Of a DNA stretch of 64,000 nucleotides, positions 27,601 through 35,531 are shown in pieces (the first letter of the stretch is position 1; every line of letters begins with the position of its first letter). Both the position numbers and the translations under genes were made by a program. The notes beneath the pieces were generated by a model. It made no database searches. It had not been told where the DNA came from and saw only the letters and a program-made list of their open reading frames with translations. The stretch covers positions 10,934,601-10,998,600 of the forward strand of contig NC_092677.1 of NCBI RefSeq assembly GCF_964355755.1, in the 5' to 3' direction. The DNA is from Antedon mediterranea (lineage: Eukaryota > Echinodermata > Crinoidea > Comatulida > Antedonidae).

Positions 27601-28090
27601 TCAGAAGATCAAACAAGGAAATGACTATATCATATCGCACATACATCGAATACTGTATTACTATTTACAAATACAATCAAGCTCTGTCTACACTAGCAAA
27701 CTTTATGCGACAACAATGTGATGTGCCCATATATGGACATGATGATATCATATCACTACCATATTTGGGTATATCTCTACCATACTTGGGCACATCAAAC
27801 TGGTTTTATAGTGTAGAGAGAGCATTATAGTCATCACCAATTCAGAATTTAATTGTATATTAACTTGGCGGTAGGCCGATTTTTCTGCTGTTTAATTACA
27901 AACATTTATTCCATATTTGCAGTTTTTAGGGTAATACAGTAATAATTCTATATTGGGGTGGATATAGCCCCTTTTCGTTACCTGATATGTATACAATAGC
28001 TCCCGCTTCTGCCAGGGCGATAGCCACGGCTTTCCCGATGCCGTCAGCGGCTCCAGTCACCACGCAAATTTTACCTGATAGTGGTACCAT
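15683..28090 (-). CDS. DHRS1: Dehydrogenase/reductase SDR family member 1 (8 coding exons)
   Basis: Exons on the minus strand are 28090-27982, 27517-27453, 18654-18511, 17878-17799, 17633-17501, 17255-17124, 16521-16452 and 15897-15683. All have GT-AG borders and the phases close to a 315-aa protein (human DHRS1 is 313 aa). It is a classical short-chain dehydrogenase/reductase. The nucleotide-binding motif TGAADGIG is at residues 12-19, the catalytic serine is S158 or S159, and the YxxxK pair is Y171/K175. The usual NNA motif reads NCA (about residues 100-102). The C-terminal stretch ending KWIPRF...LLIANAIGP matches the DHRS1-specific tail rather than generic SDRs. Family members are NAD(P)H-dependent oxidoreductases of steroids and other carbonyl substrates at the endoplasmic reticulum; substrate here is not shown. 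Intron 2 (27452-18655) houses two intronless genes. The start of exon 2 is the least certain border. Confidence 0.92.
16040..16100. repeat. Short tandem repeat, GTACTCAACGAATATTTGAG type
   Basis: Three copies of a roughly 20-23-bp unit containing GTACTCAAC, in DHRS1 intron 7. Confidence 0.7.
16836..16932. repeat. Degenerate tandem repeat, TCTACATTAGCGGTTG type
   Basis: Four to five diverged copies of a unit of about 20 bp in DHRS1 intron 6. The spacer has no coding character. Confidence 0.65.
18005..18345. mobile_element. Inverted-repeat element related to the one at 63270-63395
   Basis: In DHRS1 intron 3, the arm TTGGTTGCCAATAGCGACG near 18008 is inverted in GTTGCTAGTGGGAACCACG near 18190. 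Further right, CCATCGCTTGTGATTGGTC occurs near 18330. Both the GTGGTTCCCACTAGCGACGC and CATCGCTTGTGATTGGTC motifs recur near 63270-63395, which marks a dispersed family of non-autonomous elements. A 134-codon open frame over it on the minus strand is not a gene. Confidence 0.55.
18875..18880 (-). promoter_or_regulatory. Candidate polyadenylation signal of the B-box/NHL gene
   Basis: AATAAA on the minus strand, about 330 bases after the stop codon at 19212. It is also inside DHRS1 intron 2, so use during DHRS1 transcription would truncate that transcript. Confidence 0.4.
19212..22316 (-). CDS. Intronless B-box, coiled-coil, filamin, NHL protein (TRIM-like, no RING)
   Basis: A single open frame of 1034 codons. 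A B-box zinc finger is visible: C30, C33, C42, C45, C50, C53, H57, H61. Then come three copies of a roughly 60-residue unit (about 81-140, 146-200, 214-270) with the shared core ETSKEDVHHKI, and a coiled coil (about 255-330). A filamin/ABP280-type Ig repeat follows (about 380-470, with IIDNHNGTYTICFLP and VGEHTIKV). More beta-rich segments lead to an NHL-type propeller (about 735-985) with repeats such as SDICVTEDGRIIVADT, PSDVCFSEKGFMYVCDTDS and HPIAVTVDSKNQTLVLL. The layout resembles TRIM2/3/45/71 without a RING, so ubiquitin-ligase activity is not supported. The paralog at 23254-26331 begins MYR, as does codon 8 here, so 22295 is the likelier start. It lies in DHRS1 intron 2 on the same strand; lack of introns suggests retrocopy ancestry. 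The function is unknown, plausibly a scaffold or RNA/protein-binding regulator. Confidence 0.88.
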   Translation of the reverse strand: MCVAHLIMYRVNTSQKSQPGQVEYPRINKCNICHDNHAIAWCDTCIKKICSSCKECHTSGHNVTLYNFANDEFIKQNSGHMKAPSDESDVRALKQKPYKKLDIRRFDSFSATSKEDVHLKIQKQKDGVNRQCEKNVEKKLTNDPVKAPSDESDVGGLKQKPHKKLEIRRIDSNSETSKEDVHHKIQNKKNEVNQQSEETFADDEYVEQLTNGHLEAPPGESDVGGQEQKPYKKLEIRQIDSNSETSKEDLYYKIEKKKDEVNNQCEETLKMINGRFNKLIDVLQKRKESLRDEVSKTRLKIHNVIDDEYETTKKQTMTTHQQLVRSQSRSRSPFVTTDYIINWNSECFDDFTNEVNNIAGSINFCSFVPSLTELKGCTAAVVGKLCKLQLKTFDRDRNVCKFGGIKFTAEVHTPTTESHKCKIIDNHNGTYTICFLPLNVGEHTIKVRVPYTRLSDTTHTLQGHVDCYDVILISSHAYFGKESQVKFEVVGTKSLDLKKFDIRVHSDETNVVVSTCKFHEMAASVTFTPRSLDPYTLVISDQEEEKVKHFKVPVKECAMRTSFAYVENVVKFGKTPGVKTSIRIASPEDVNMPFELTSVDNKSSLMATFFPESNGIFKIFISERKLKEFVLECKVGSLMVDVRGALVDGTCDVMVYALDCCGFIQKQLDYIPTFSANIKSPDGFSQVCDVSFTGNSWTISFFPTTIGCHTLDIKVNNASFRYSSITVDVSDHLQFDGGPSSEFFGKVSDICVTEDGRIIVADTAQNNRVVLLDAAGRFHSNIQVQTRDVSLITSVDLKLYVLFVLKKVLEVYDVQTHKMLYSVRVTSIASPSALCVNKITNELLVSDTESKCVYVMDPVTGGENRRLSLPEALQWPSDVCFSEKGFMYVCDTDSKVVFRVNMKDSCLDIKRFGDFGEQHPIAVTVDSKNQTLVLLREQEVHVYHNDDTLIEVIQVHGEISRRNKLYVSPDGCCCFIKTNEMENCLRKYRYTSVEKKAACFRRVKKRTRKLERCNANVFNRPSKLLSRFEPNINN
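21600..22080 (-). repeat. Three in-frame 60-residue repeats inside the B-box/NHL gene
   Basis: Three diverged direct copies encode the core KKLEIRRIDSNSETSKED followed by a lysine/glutamate-rich helix. The linkers carry similar ESDVGG motifs. The copies are in frame and lengthen the stalk before the filamin domain. Confidence 0.85.
22317..23253. other. Spacer between the two filamin-NHL genes
   Basis: AT-rich DNA within DHRS1 intron 2. It holds the 3' flank of the upstream paralog (polyadenylation signals near 23073-23089) and presumably the promoter of the downstream paralog. No distinct promoter motif or further gene was recognised. Confidence 0.5.
23084..23089 (-). promoter_or_regulatory. 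Candidate polyadenylation signal of the second filamin-NHL gene
   Basis: AATAAA on the minus strand about 165 bases after the stop, with a second copy at 23073-23078. Both are in a TTATT-rich stretch. Confidence 0.45.
23254..26331 (-). CDS. Intronless coiled-coil, filamin, NHL protein lacking the B-box
   Basis: A single open frame of 1025 codons, paralogous to the gene at 19212-22316. The N-terminus has two copies of a motif starting LTSRRPTFGATAE (about residues 26-50 and 97-120). An acidic tract of repeated MSEDD follows (about 165-190), then a coiled coil (about 205-290). A filamin-type Ig repeat (about 355-440, with VIDNNDGTYEVRFLP and HAGAYTVSMCV) leads through beta-rich segments to an NHL propeller (about 715-960), with ASDICTSVDGDTYIADT and PSDVCVDKKGILYVCDTDA. 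The tail is Ser/Arg-rich. No cysteine/histidine zinc-finger spacing is present, so the B-box is absent and RING-type ligase function is not expected. It sits in the same DHRS1 intron and orientation as its paralog, consistent with tandem duplication. A role in cytoplasmic scaffolding or innate sensing would be guesswork. Confidence 0.87.
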   Translation of the reverse strand: MYRKRGIVTKIKNSGNASKHEPPLSLTSRRPTFGATAEKEYLARNHARTEVQLQQGSHVDNNNDNDVVPDVYRTDNPRKRGAFISKVNRRGKKQPDTLTSRRPTFGATAEEEYAARNKACARFHKKKGDDNNVSDNVQLKTLNDVSTGLDLVNSEDDVLEVTMSEDDMSEDDMSEDDMSEVDMLEEVDMFKKRVSRISSSEKYVTVVQSMQHMEALCKIISTKANDTIHEINKFFIKFQATLRERRECLLQEVVTHQTKLEKDIRQEYELIEKNWMNKSNEHSQMNSECNVQSDLNLLSSDYFFLWNSAKMEDIMEEVDQTAVLKMVSMAPHKTKVEHGIGGIGYNYRLKVITFSPNGTHCVLGGMTFSACVFSNVQERALHCDVIDNNDGTYEVRFLPCHAGAYTVSMCVGEESQHCMEVEVNVVRILVTSHPAFANVQSQVSFRLDDTNTSSELSSLSGCILSPSGVVLDTQCTLQQNSLSLSFVPLSKDTHTLLIRSSTGDVIGSYRLPIGTMLYKHIFANLESSITFEHVNIADMKVEMETVDGQDVPIVYMGGDIGIQTYKFIPEAKGILKLQVKDDDDLALCTNIHVGSLLVDVKGAVVNGTCTVIVNACDCSGFPLNDAIEDVQLTAQLSNLDGCTVNCDILLQTGSWQISYIPKSIGFYHMMLFLDGVVFRESPIQIEVNKHVEIFGGSSSEFFGIASDICTSVDGDTYIADTVESNRIVILDPDSRFHSSIPVKTRDVSLIAINYSGTKIYVLCIIKKIMEVYDIQTHKCLFSTSMDGIGAPSALILDRYDNTLLISDTEKKCIFVIDPENFKEDYRITPLDAPLKWPSDVCVDKKGILYVCDTDAGTVFVMNKRGAKVNKNVGSEDVLKDPVAVAIDDDNRLLVLLRTQQMCLYGNDCKLLGILKTRGSLSRRSKMQLMPDGYFIKNNEKENCLRKYHYGSIEKSTLEIRTSHRTSGRPRGRRFSSNGSLVVSSRSASSSPDSLSRLLLCLPFQFPGQDKKSRSCLDLSLLHNEE
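25777..25850 (-). repeat. 15-bp coding microrepeat (MSEDD)
   Basis: Four or five 15-bp copies of GACATGTCGTCCTCT (plus strand) lie within the second filamin-NHL gene and encode MSEDD/MSEVD. The period is a multiple of three, so copy-number changes keep the frame. Confidence 0.9.
26332..27262. other. DHRS1 intron 2, 5' part
   Basis: AT-rich intronic DNA upstream of the second filamin-NHL gene. It probably includes that gene's promoter, but I see no convincing TATA or initiator. No further gene was recognised. Confidence 0.45.
27263..27392. repeat. Minisatellite, TTATGCCCAGGGGCGTCTAA type
   Basis: Five diverged copies of a roughly 26-bp unit containing GCCCAGGGGCG and TAAATAATCGTTA, in DHRS1 intron 2 just downstream of exon 2. 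Confidence 0.8.
27679..27824. mobile_element. Palindromic MITE, TCTGTCTACACTATCAAACT family (copy 1)
   Basis: Foldback element with ends AAGCTCTGTCTACACT and a degenerate inverse, and an interior GTGATGTGCCCATATATGGA. It lies in DHRS1 intron 1. The same family recurs at nine or more other places listed here. Confidence 0.8.
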
Positions 28091-28465
28091 CGCGTCTCTA
28101 CTACTAACAAAGTCCTGAAAAGAAATATTATTGGTTAACATTATCTGTGACACAAGTGAGTATATACAGGAATTAAAACCTGCCAGAGGTAGTAGAATGA
28201 ATATGTGATTGAATATGAGAAGCCTGGTTAAACTACAATAACGTTTTAAAATAATCAGAGAGATTAAATTGTTAGATTGACATGAATTACTTGTTACAAA
28301 GTGAAGGTTTCTCCAACAATGCCTCTTTTTTGCGTTGAAAATTGTTTTTAGCAAAACAAAGAATTTTAAAATAGTTCTCTTTAGAGGTCATTTTACAATC
28401 AGGAGAACCATTTAATTGTGAAATAGAATTTAAATAAAGCGGCGAGAACAGAAAAATGAACATAC

Positions 28466-28500
28466 CGATTCTAAATTCGGCCGCACATCGAGGCAAGGCG
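28466..28500 (-). other. Possible DHRS1 5' untranslated exon with a short upstream ORF
   Basis: The coding exon begins after a pyrimidine-rich acceptor (CTTTTCAG, about 28117) 24 bases upstream of the ATG, which implies a separate 5' exon. A good donor (AATCG then GTATG) lies at 28466/28465. It is preceded by a five-codon ORF starting at 28488 and ending in TAG at the donor. The 5' limit is arbitrary; this is inference from splice signals. Confidence 0.35.
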
Positions 28501-28790
28501 ACATAGATTCACTAATCAGCGCCGGTTAATCAGTAGGCTATGTTTCCAATATCAGGCTACCAGTAAGAAAACAAAAACGCTCATAAAATACCAAAAAACG
28601 GATGGAAACACCCATAAAGCAGCTGTATGCTATGAATTTATTTTAAAAATCGATTATCAAACTAATATTTGAGTAAAGGTTTCATTGTCAAATGTTACAA
28701 TACATCATATAATGAAACGTATTCATTATTAGGCCTATATAATTAACGGCATTGCTTGCTTAGCTTCCTTATACTATGGTGGAGCAATGC

Positions 28791-29032
28791 TCTTCAATAA
28801 AACTCGGAAGATAGGCCTAACCATACGTTAGAACAAGTTGTGATCCCGATAATGATCGGGTCTACTACTAGTATGCCTAGAACATTATACAAATAAATCG
28901 GTCCGAAATGGTCTTCAATAAAACTCGGACGATAGGCCTATCCATACTTTAGAACAAGTTGTGATCCCGATAATAATCGGGTCTACTTCTAGTAGTTATA
29001 CTGTACAAATAAATCGGTGCGGAATGGTCTTT
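28791..29032. repeat. 121-bp direct repeat, two copies
   Basis: The segments 28791-28911 and 28912-29032 are near-identical. They share TCTTCAATAAAACTCGG, GAACAAGTTGTGATCCCGAT and ACAAATAAATCGGT. Confidence 0.85.
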
Positions 29033-29439
29033 TATAAAATTCTACATAATACTACGCCGCTCGCGAGTAGTTATTGGGGAGATGGAACACGCAATATATA
29101 CGGTTAATCCTATTAGAAATTATGGATATTCTACGAAACAGTAGAATCTGTTATTTTGGGGCACTTTCCTGTGAAACGAACGTGATGGAATATGTATGTA
29201 CAGTATATCTCCACTCCAAAATCGTATACAGGTATCAACGGAAGTGATATAAACATATCCTTTGTCATATACGTATAAAGTAAATGTAATATATTGATTA
29301 TTGATATATTCTGTCGGTCTATTGTATTACCTAACACGTTCCTTACGTATACATAAATAAAACAAACATAATTAATATCTACCTACCAAACTGTTAAGGT
29401 CACCGTAGACTACGATCGAGTTTGAATCAGTGGGCCACA

Positions 29440-29522
29440 AATGGGTGCGACTTCTTCCCAGGAGTATTACATACTATTGGGCGCAATGGGTGCGACTTTT
29501 TTGGAGTATTCCATACTATTAT
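29440..29522. repeat. 46-bp direct repeat, two copies
   Basis: AATGGGTGCGACTT...GGAGTATTNCATACTATT occurs twice in tandem. Confidence 0.75.
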
Positions 29523-29757
29523 CACAAGAATATTATCGTCTGAAACAGGCAAGAAACGTCACACGATCAGATGATTCGAGGCAATAATTATGCAAATGAT
29601 ATATTTATAAAAGGGTTTATTATGACAAGAGATAAAGACTTGCTGGTAGGAGATAAAAATGCAAATCACAATATTAAAAAATACACTTTTATTATAGGCC
29701 TAACTGTGTACAGGAGCAAAGTTGAAAACACAGTGATGAGAGGGTGAGGTATCTCTA

Positions 29758-29895
29758 AAGCTCTGTCTACACTATCAAACTTTATGCGACAACAAATGAT
29801 GTGTGCCCATATATGAACACGATGTCATATGACTACTGTATTTGGGCACATCACACTTGTTTGTCAAACTAGTTTGATAGTGTATAAAGAGCTTT
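29758..29895. mobile_element. Palindromic MITE, TCTGTCTACACTATCAAACT family (copy 2)
   Basis: Ends are AAGCTCTGTCTACACTATC and an inverse with GATAGTGTA...GAGCTTT. The interior has TGTGCCCATATATG and TTTGGGCACATCACA arms. Confidence 0.85.
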
Positions 29896-31009
29896 AAATT
29901 TATCGGGAAACGTGTGTGGTCATTTTTAACTTTTGTGTATATAGGCCTAACATCAAGAGTCTAGAATTATCTTAATATTTAATATTAAGAATGTGAAAAT
30001 GTGTTCCCAACTGTACCGTAATGATTGTAGTAGGTGTAAATAAACAAACGAAGTTGTTCTGTGATTGGACTAATGTTTCACATTCAAATTACGTCACGTT
30101 TCTCTCCAAAGGTCACTACGAACGGTCACTCAGTATTCAATCTGTGACATGGACAATATAGAAACCAATTATATACCAGGGTAACAATCTAGTTGTCTCA
30201 GTGACGACATATCTGGGTTTATTTAAATACGAATCTACAGCTCTTTATCCGAAAAGACATTTTATACAGCCATGTATTCACTGTACTTATTTTATTCATG
30301 ATACAACCAATTGGATCATGTTGGTACAAACACTATGCTGACTATTTTATAAGTTACTACAGTAGTATGTTTTTCTTTGTTTTTCTGTTATGTTACTCCA
30401 CCATTTAATCTTTCGATTTCATACTATAGATTCGTGTTTTATTTAGCAAATAATAAATCATACTAAATAATATTTGTTTGTACTTTCTTTATTATTACAT
30501 TACGAATACAAAACTGAATATATCTAACTATGGGGAAAGACATGCATGATCTTATGTAATGTGTGCATAATATCCAACACTTGTTAGGAATTCTATCTGC
30601 TCTGCCTCACGCATTGATAGTTACATAGTATTCATAGAACAATCATTATTAGATGATCTACATATTTATAATACTATATTATATTAGTGACAATAACAAT
30701 TACTGTACTACATAACATTTTACACATTGCACTATGTTTAAATATCACTTGATACAATATATTTGGACAAGATGAAGCAAAAAAAATGTATGGTTCATAA
30801 TATGAGAATAAATACAGCCATGTATTTTATTAGAAGTTAAGTACTGTACTTACTTGGCAAACATAATAAAACAGTAATAAATAATAATAAACCACAAAAT
30901 ATTTTGAAAACTCTAAGTGCTGTACATATTATAATTTTTTGGATAAAAAATGTATGGAAAACATACTCCCATAATGCAGCTAATAATCAGCGCAAAGTTG
31001 TGTCTTTAC

Positions 31010-31165
31010 CTTACCAGGTACAACCCATTTGCACACCTGGGCAGAGAGGGGCAAACGTACGTAAAGTGTCTTGCCCAAGGGTACACACAATGTGAAAAGC
31101 GTTTGGTTGGAACCCACAATCTCACGATCAGTAGTCCAACATACTGCTCCACACACTTGTATGTA
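31010..31165 (-). mobile_element. tRNA-derived SINE remnant
   Basis: The minus strand shows a tRNA-like head (GGAGCAGTATGTTGGACTA, then a B-box-like GGGTTCCAACC) followed by a body. The plus-strand body reads AAGTGTCTTGCCCAAGGGTA and CACCTGGGCAGAGAG, motifs common in animal tRNA-SINEs. Confidence 0.5.
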
Positions 31166-31350
31166 TGTTAGAAAATAGTATGTCCACAATTTTTAAGTTA
31201 AATATAAGTTGGGTATACTTGGGTACAGTATATTTAAAATTGGATTTACTATTTTTTTGTGTATGTATATAAATATATAAATATATAAATATTAAAAATA
31301 TGTATCCCTTGTTTCATAAACATGTTTACTATACCTATGCAGAACATGTT

Positions 31351-34300
31351 TCATTTGATAAATAGCCGATAAGCACCAAGCATTAACGTAACCGAACCTA
31401 GTAGCGTCGCTGAAAATAAAAGAAAAAACGCTTTGTGACTACTTTTAATTATTATTCTTTCTAAAATATTAATTGAATTACTATGTTAATACTGTAATTA
31501 CTTAAAACTCTGTTTAGAAATAGCTAATTTTAATTGTGTCTTTTGTGCCCATATATTCAAATAACAGTCCACTTGTCATAATAATATTCGGTTTTTTTTC
31601 ACATTGACAATAGACTACGGTTTCCGATAAAATATATTTTTTTCATACACAAGTAAGACAGCAAGTAACAATTACGGATAAACTAATCATTTTTACCAAC
31701 TAAGTCTCATTTTTGGCTTTGTTCGTGGAGAAGAAACAGTACTAGGCCACTCGGGATTGAACCCTGACACTAGGTCAGGATTGAACCCCGACACTAGGTC
31801 AGGATTAATGAACCCTGGCACTAGGTCAGGATTGATTAACCCTGGCACTAAGTCAGGATTGATGAACCCTGACACTTAATCAGGATTAATCCCTAACATT
31901 AGGTCAGGATTGAACCCTGGACCTTGGGATTGGAAGGCAAGCCTGTTAACTACCAAGCTACAGCTCCACTACAAGGAATAATGAAGCCACAAGCGATTGG
32001 TGTGACATTAAAGCAAGCAACATGTGATCTTCATGAAAACATCGCATTATTTATTTCCATTATAATAATAAATAATGAATAGTATTATTTATTCTCAATA
32101 TCCAAACAGGCTGGGCTAATCACTTTTGCTTTCCTTTGGAGTCTTATAATAAATCCTAATAATGCCAACAAATACAAACATAACATCATTTGTGATTTAA
32201 AAAATTTAAAATCTTACCTCCAAAATATTTCAATGATTCAAACTTAGTGGCTTCCATCTTTGCGTTCAGATTCGCTATTTCTGTCGTGATCCTATTATTT
32301 GTATTTTTTATATCTTGTTCAGATACATTATTCTGAAAATATTCAAAACACAATTCAAAATACATTCATTCAGTCACATGTTTTTTCGTTACTTTATTTA
32401 TTTGTTTTGATTCAGTTTAGATTTTCTTACCGCTTCTTTCGCTCTGCTCTTCTCTAAATTTATGTCTAAACTAAATGCATTTTTAAGTTTCACTACTTCA
32501 TCCTGAAATGTGAGAAGATAAATGTACAAATAATCACAAAAAAATAACACTAATAATGAAATTGACTGATAAAACCATATCAAACTATAAACACTACAAG
32601 TAGTAGTAACCTTGGCAATTAAATTTTTTTTAAATAAAACATAATGCTGATACAAATTATTAAAAAATAATCATTTTTAAATTTTAAAAATATTAGAAAA
32701 AAAACCAACTCACTTTTAATTGTACTCTAAGCTGTTGTACTTCTATTGCCAATTTCTGTAAAAAATATAAATTTATTAATAGATTAGTTGAGGTTAAAGT
32801 TCAAACAGATGCTTGACTGTCATTGTTTCATACTTTGGATAGGCAATTAAATAAAGTTGAACCAATATTAAGTGTTAATAGTGGTGTCTCCTGAATAGAG
32901 GTTGACCGTAGTATTAAAACATATATTTATCATTGTTTACTTCATAGGAAGGTGTCCCTTGAACGGGATGTCCCATAGGTGTAGATCTACTGTGTGTGGA
33001 TTGGTGGCTGACATGGAATTGTGCTATAATAACTACTATGGTTGTAACTAGAAGTTTACGAGAACCATCAAACTAGTGAATTGATAATGATCTCTGTGAC
33101 CCGATTGTGACGTAGAGTATACAGTTGAGAATTAACCACCCAAAGAAATTGATCAAAAAACACAATTTACCATTCTAACATAGCCAAATGGCTCAGGGGC
33201 AATTAAAAGGTGTCCCAGCTAGAATGGAGTGAGTATAGGTTTGGGAAAGTTTGGGTTAGTGGTTTTACAATATAGATTTTTCAATAACAAACCTCATTTT
33301 CACCCTTGAGAGCAGAGAACTGGCTTTTTTCTAAGATCACCATATCTTTCTTAACAGCAGCAATTTGCGCCATTACCTGTTGTAACATTATTTCCTACGA
33401 AAAACAAAATGATACTTTTGATTGATTTGTAATCATTTCAATACAATTTAATTTACCAGTTCTAACCTTTATGTGAGAAAAAATGTGATGTGCCCATATA
33501 TGGACATGGTTATATTTTTTTAAATTTTATGTCTTTAGGCAATGTGGTCAAGGATTACCAATAATGAATTAATCACTGTCCTATCAGATAGGTGGTAATC
33601 CCCCTGATACAGGGGCTATTGTGTGAACCAGTTTACCGGGGTAACCCCCTACTGTTCTCGAATAATGAACTGGGTTCTTTAAAGTACACACAGGTTATAA
33701 CTGTGTACACTGGACCTACGGTTTATAGTCCTTATCCGAGAAGACTTGTTCCACCACCAGAACTAGGAGCGAGTCGGCCTCGAACCCTTGCCGATGTTGT
33801 TGGCTCTTTAGGTACGGTAAACGGCGCCCCTGCCTTAACCGCTTGGCCATATGACTCGTTCAATCTGATCATATCTCTAACATATTTGGGGACATCACAC
33901 TTTATTTGACAAAGCTTTAAAATATAATTCCTTCAGTCTTGCCATTAAAATTTGAAAACTTATCTTTATAAGATTAACTTTTCAATGCATATAAAACTGG
34001 ATCTAAAACCAAAAAATAAAAATTAGTGTTCAAAAGTGCTATATCGATTCTAAATAAGGATATTTGGTTCATGTCACGGGTGAGCGGTTTAGTGAAAGTT
34101 GATTGTACATACCTGTTGTTCCTTGGTAACCATGTCCTTGCCCTGAAGCTCTGCAACCCTTTGCATTAATTGATTTAATATGGAAGTAACACATTCAGAC
34201 TGAACGCGATTTAACCCTGCAAAAGAAAGGCATATTTTCACATCATATGGTACACAAATATTTAAGTACATTTTACATTGGAAACTTAAAAGTCTAACTG

Positions 34301-35531
34301 TATCTCGGAACTGTATAAATATACTGTATGCTGTCATGTTGGATGAACAGGTAATAATAATATTATATAATTATAGAGATATTGCCTGCTTGGAGGTTAA
34401 AATACCATTTGACAACCCAAATTTTAATGCGAGTTCCTCAAGGGCAATATAACCTGTTTTATTGACCAGGTTTTCGATCCTCGGAAAAGTAGTCATGCCA
34501 TTTCATGTTCATGTACATTATTTACACAACCTAACACAATGTAATATATTAAAAACCTACCACTTTCTTCTAGTTTAGATACAGCTGCATGTGTATCAAA
34601 TATCAGTCTGTCTGCATGGCCTGTAGGAAGAATGCTCACATCACGGCTACCGTAGCATAAACACCGTACAGCAACTTTAATAACCAATCATTTTCAATCA
34701 ACAAGAAAAACACAAACACTACAATTTATTATTTAGTCTACCAATGGCCTAGGCTCTAATAAATATAAAGTATAAATTAGGCCACTTAATCAATCACTAA
34801 GGCTACTGTACATAGGCCTAGCCTGCCTATATGTCATATTTTTCATTATATTATATCCTTTTTCCTGACAGGTAATTGTCAACATTGCATCAGTTTCTAC
34901 TCTAGTTTCTACCTACTACCAACTAGGCCTACTAGAGAGGGTAGCCTGATCTGGGATGTTTAGTGCCAGCCAGGTGTCTCACTTTTTAGTTCAAAATTAC
35001 TCACGTTTAACATAAAAGTATTTTGTAATTTGTAAAATTTATTTTTTTGTTAATCATGTATTTTTTAATCAAGGAAGTTTAATATTTAATAATAAGCCTA
35101 AGTATATATGCTAATAATAATATATTAATTTACAATTTCCTCAACTCAAAAATCAATATTTATAATATTTAATAATGAAAAAACAAAACAGATTTGCTCA
35201 AGTTCAAAAAAATATATTTTATCAGTACATACGAAATGGGCCGAAACGTCCATAAAATGGGACGAAACAACGATGCAGCTACTACCGCCTGGCACAGGCT
35301 AGACCTAATCCAATACTTTAGACACCACAGACAGCACAGTGTGTATGAGCCTAGAATAATCTCAACAAAAAACAGTGAGCCTAGATTATGTAATCAAACT
35401 TATTATCAACATTGCTTACCTACTGATACAACATGACTTGAAGTTAATTTTTTACTGGAAAAAGAGTGCTGAATTTTACATAAAACGTCTTTATTAAGCG
35501 GTTTTTTGAAAACTCTTACGGAGGCTGCCAT
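31351..35531 (-). CDS. MCUR1/CCDC90B-family mitochondrial coiled-coil membrane protein (8 exons)
   Basis: Exons on the minus strand are 35531-35420, 34620-34561, 34216-34113, 33394-33293, 32754-32713, 32502-32431, 32332-32218 and 31409-31351. All have GT-AG borders and close in frame to 221 aa. The N-terminus is basic and Ser-rich (VRVFKKPLNK), fitting a mitochondrial presequence. FDTHAAVSKLEES (about 44-56), VTKEQQ...MAQIAAVKKDMVILEK, LDINLEKSRAKEA and a C-terminal hydrophobic segment (about 202-220, GSVTLMLGAYRLF) are family hallmarks (DUF1640). MCUR1 is a proposed scaffold or regulator of the mitochondrial calcium uniporter; CCDC90B is its paralog. The protein is shorter than human CCDC90B (254 aa), mainly at the N-terminus, so the two cannot be told apart. 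It is head-to-head with UBE2C, 228 bp apart. Confidence 0.92.
31743..31918. repeat. Minisatellite whose unit contains a Pol III B-box
   Basis: About seven copies of a roughly 24-28-bp unit, plus strand CAGGATTGAACCCTGACACT. On the minus strand each unit contains GGGTTCAATCCTG, which matches the RNA polymerase III B-box. The array abuts a tRNA-like head at 31905-31975. Confidence 0.85.
31905..31975 (-). mobile_element. tRNA-like SINE head next to the B-box minisatellite
   Basis: On the minus strand GGAGCTGTAGCTTGGTAGTT (A-box region) is followed by GGTCCAGGGTTCAATCC (B-box). It resembles a degenerate tRNA and is not a canonical tRNA gene. Confidence 0.55.
33468..33916. mobile_element. Palindromic MITE (copy 3) split by a SINE insertion
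   Basis: The left part of the MITE (TTTATGTGA...GTGATGTGCCCATATATGGA, 33468-33510) and the right part (CATATTTGGGGACATCACAC to CAAAGCTTT, 33868-33916) flank a SINE. The nesting dates the SINE as the younger insertion. It lies in intron 3 of the MCUR1-like gene. Confidence 0.65.
33585..33858 (-). mobile_element. tRNA-derived SINE (copy 1)
   Basis: On the minus strand the A-box TGGCCAAGCGGTTAAGGC (33849-33832) and the B-box CAAGGGTTCGAGG (33790-33778) form a Leu/Ser-tRNA-like head. The body shares ACCGGGGTAACCCCCTA and GTACACTGGACCTACGGTTT with the copy at 48300-48510. Confidence 0.8.

Larger units (their letters stand above)
28501..31350. other. Intergenic region between DHRS1 and the MCUR1-like gene
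   Basis: No coding gene recognised. It contains a two-copy 121-bp direct repeat, a two-copy 46-bp repeat, one palindromic MITE and a SINE remnant (each listed separately). A fragment of the dispersed GGGGCACTTTCCTGTGAAA repeat lies near 29158. Confidence 0.6.

Noticed and set aside
27926-28354. 142-codon open frame giving DHRS1 a longer N-terminus
   Set aside because: The upstream part crosses a clear acceptor (CTTTTCAG) and encodes no SDR-like residues. Translation from 28090 fits the family length.
33778-33858. Functional tRNA-Leu or tRNA-Ser gene
   Set aside because: A- and B-boxes are present, but the acceptor stem and anticodon arm do not pair properly and the sequence continues into a body shared with another locus, so it is a SINE head.
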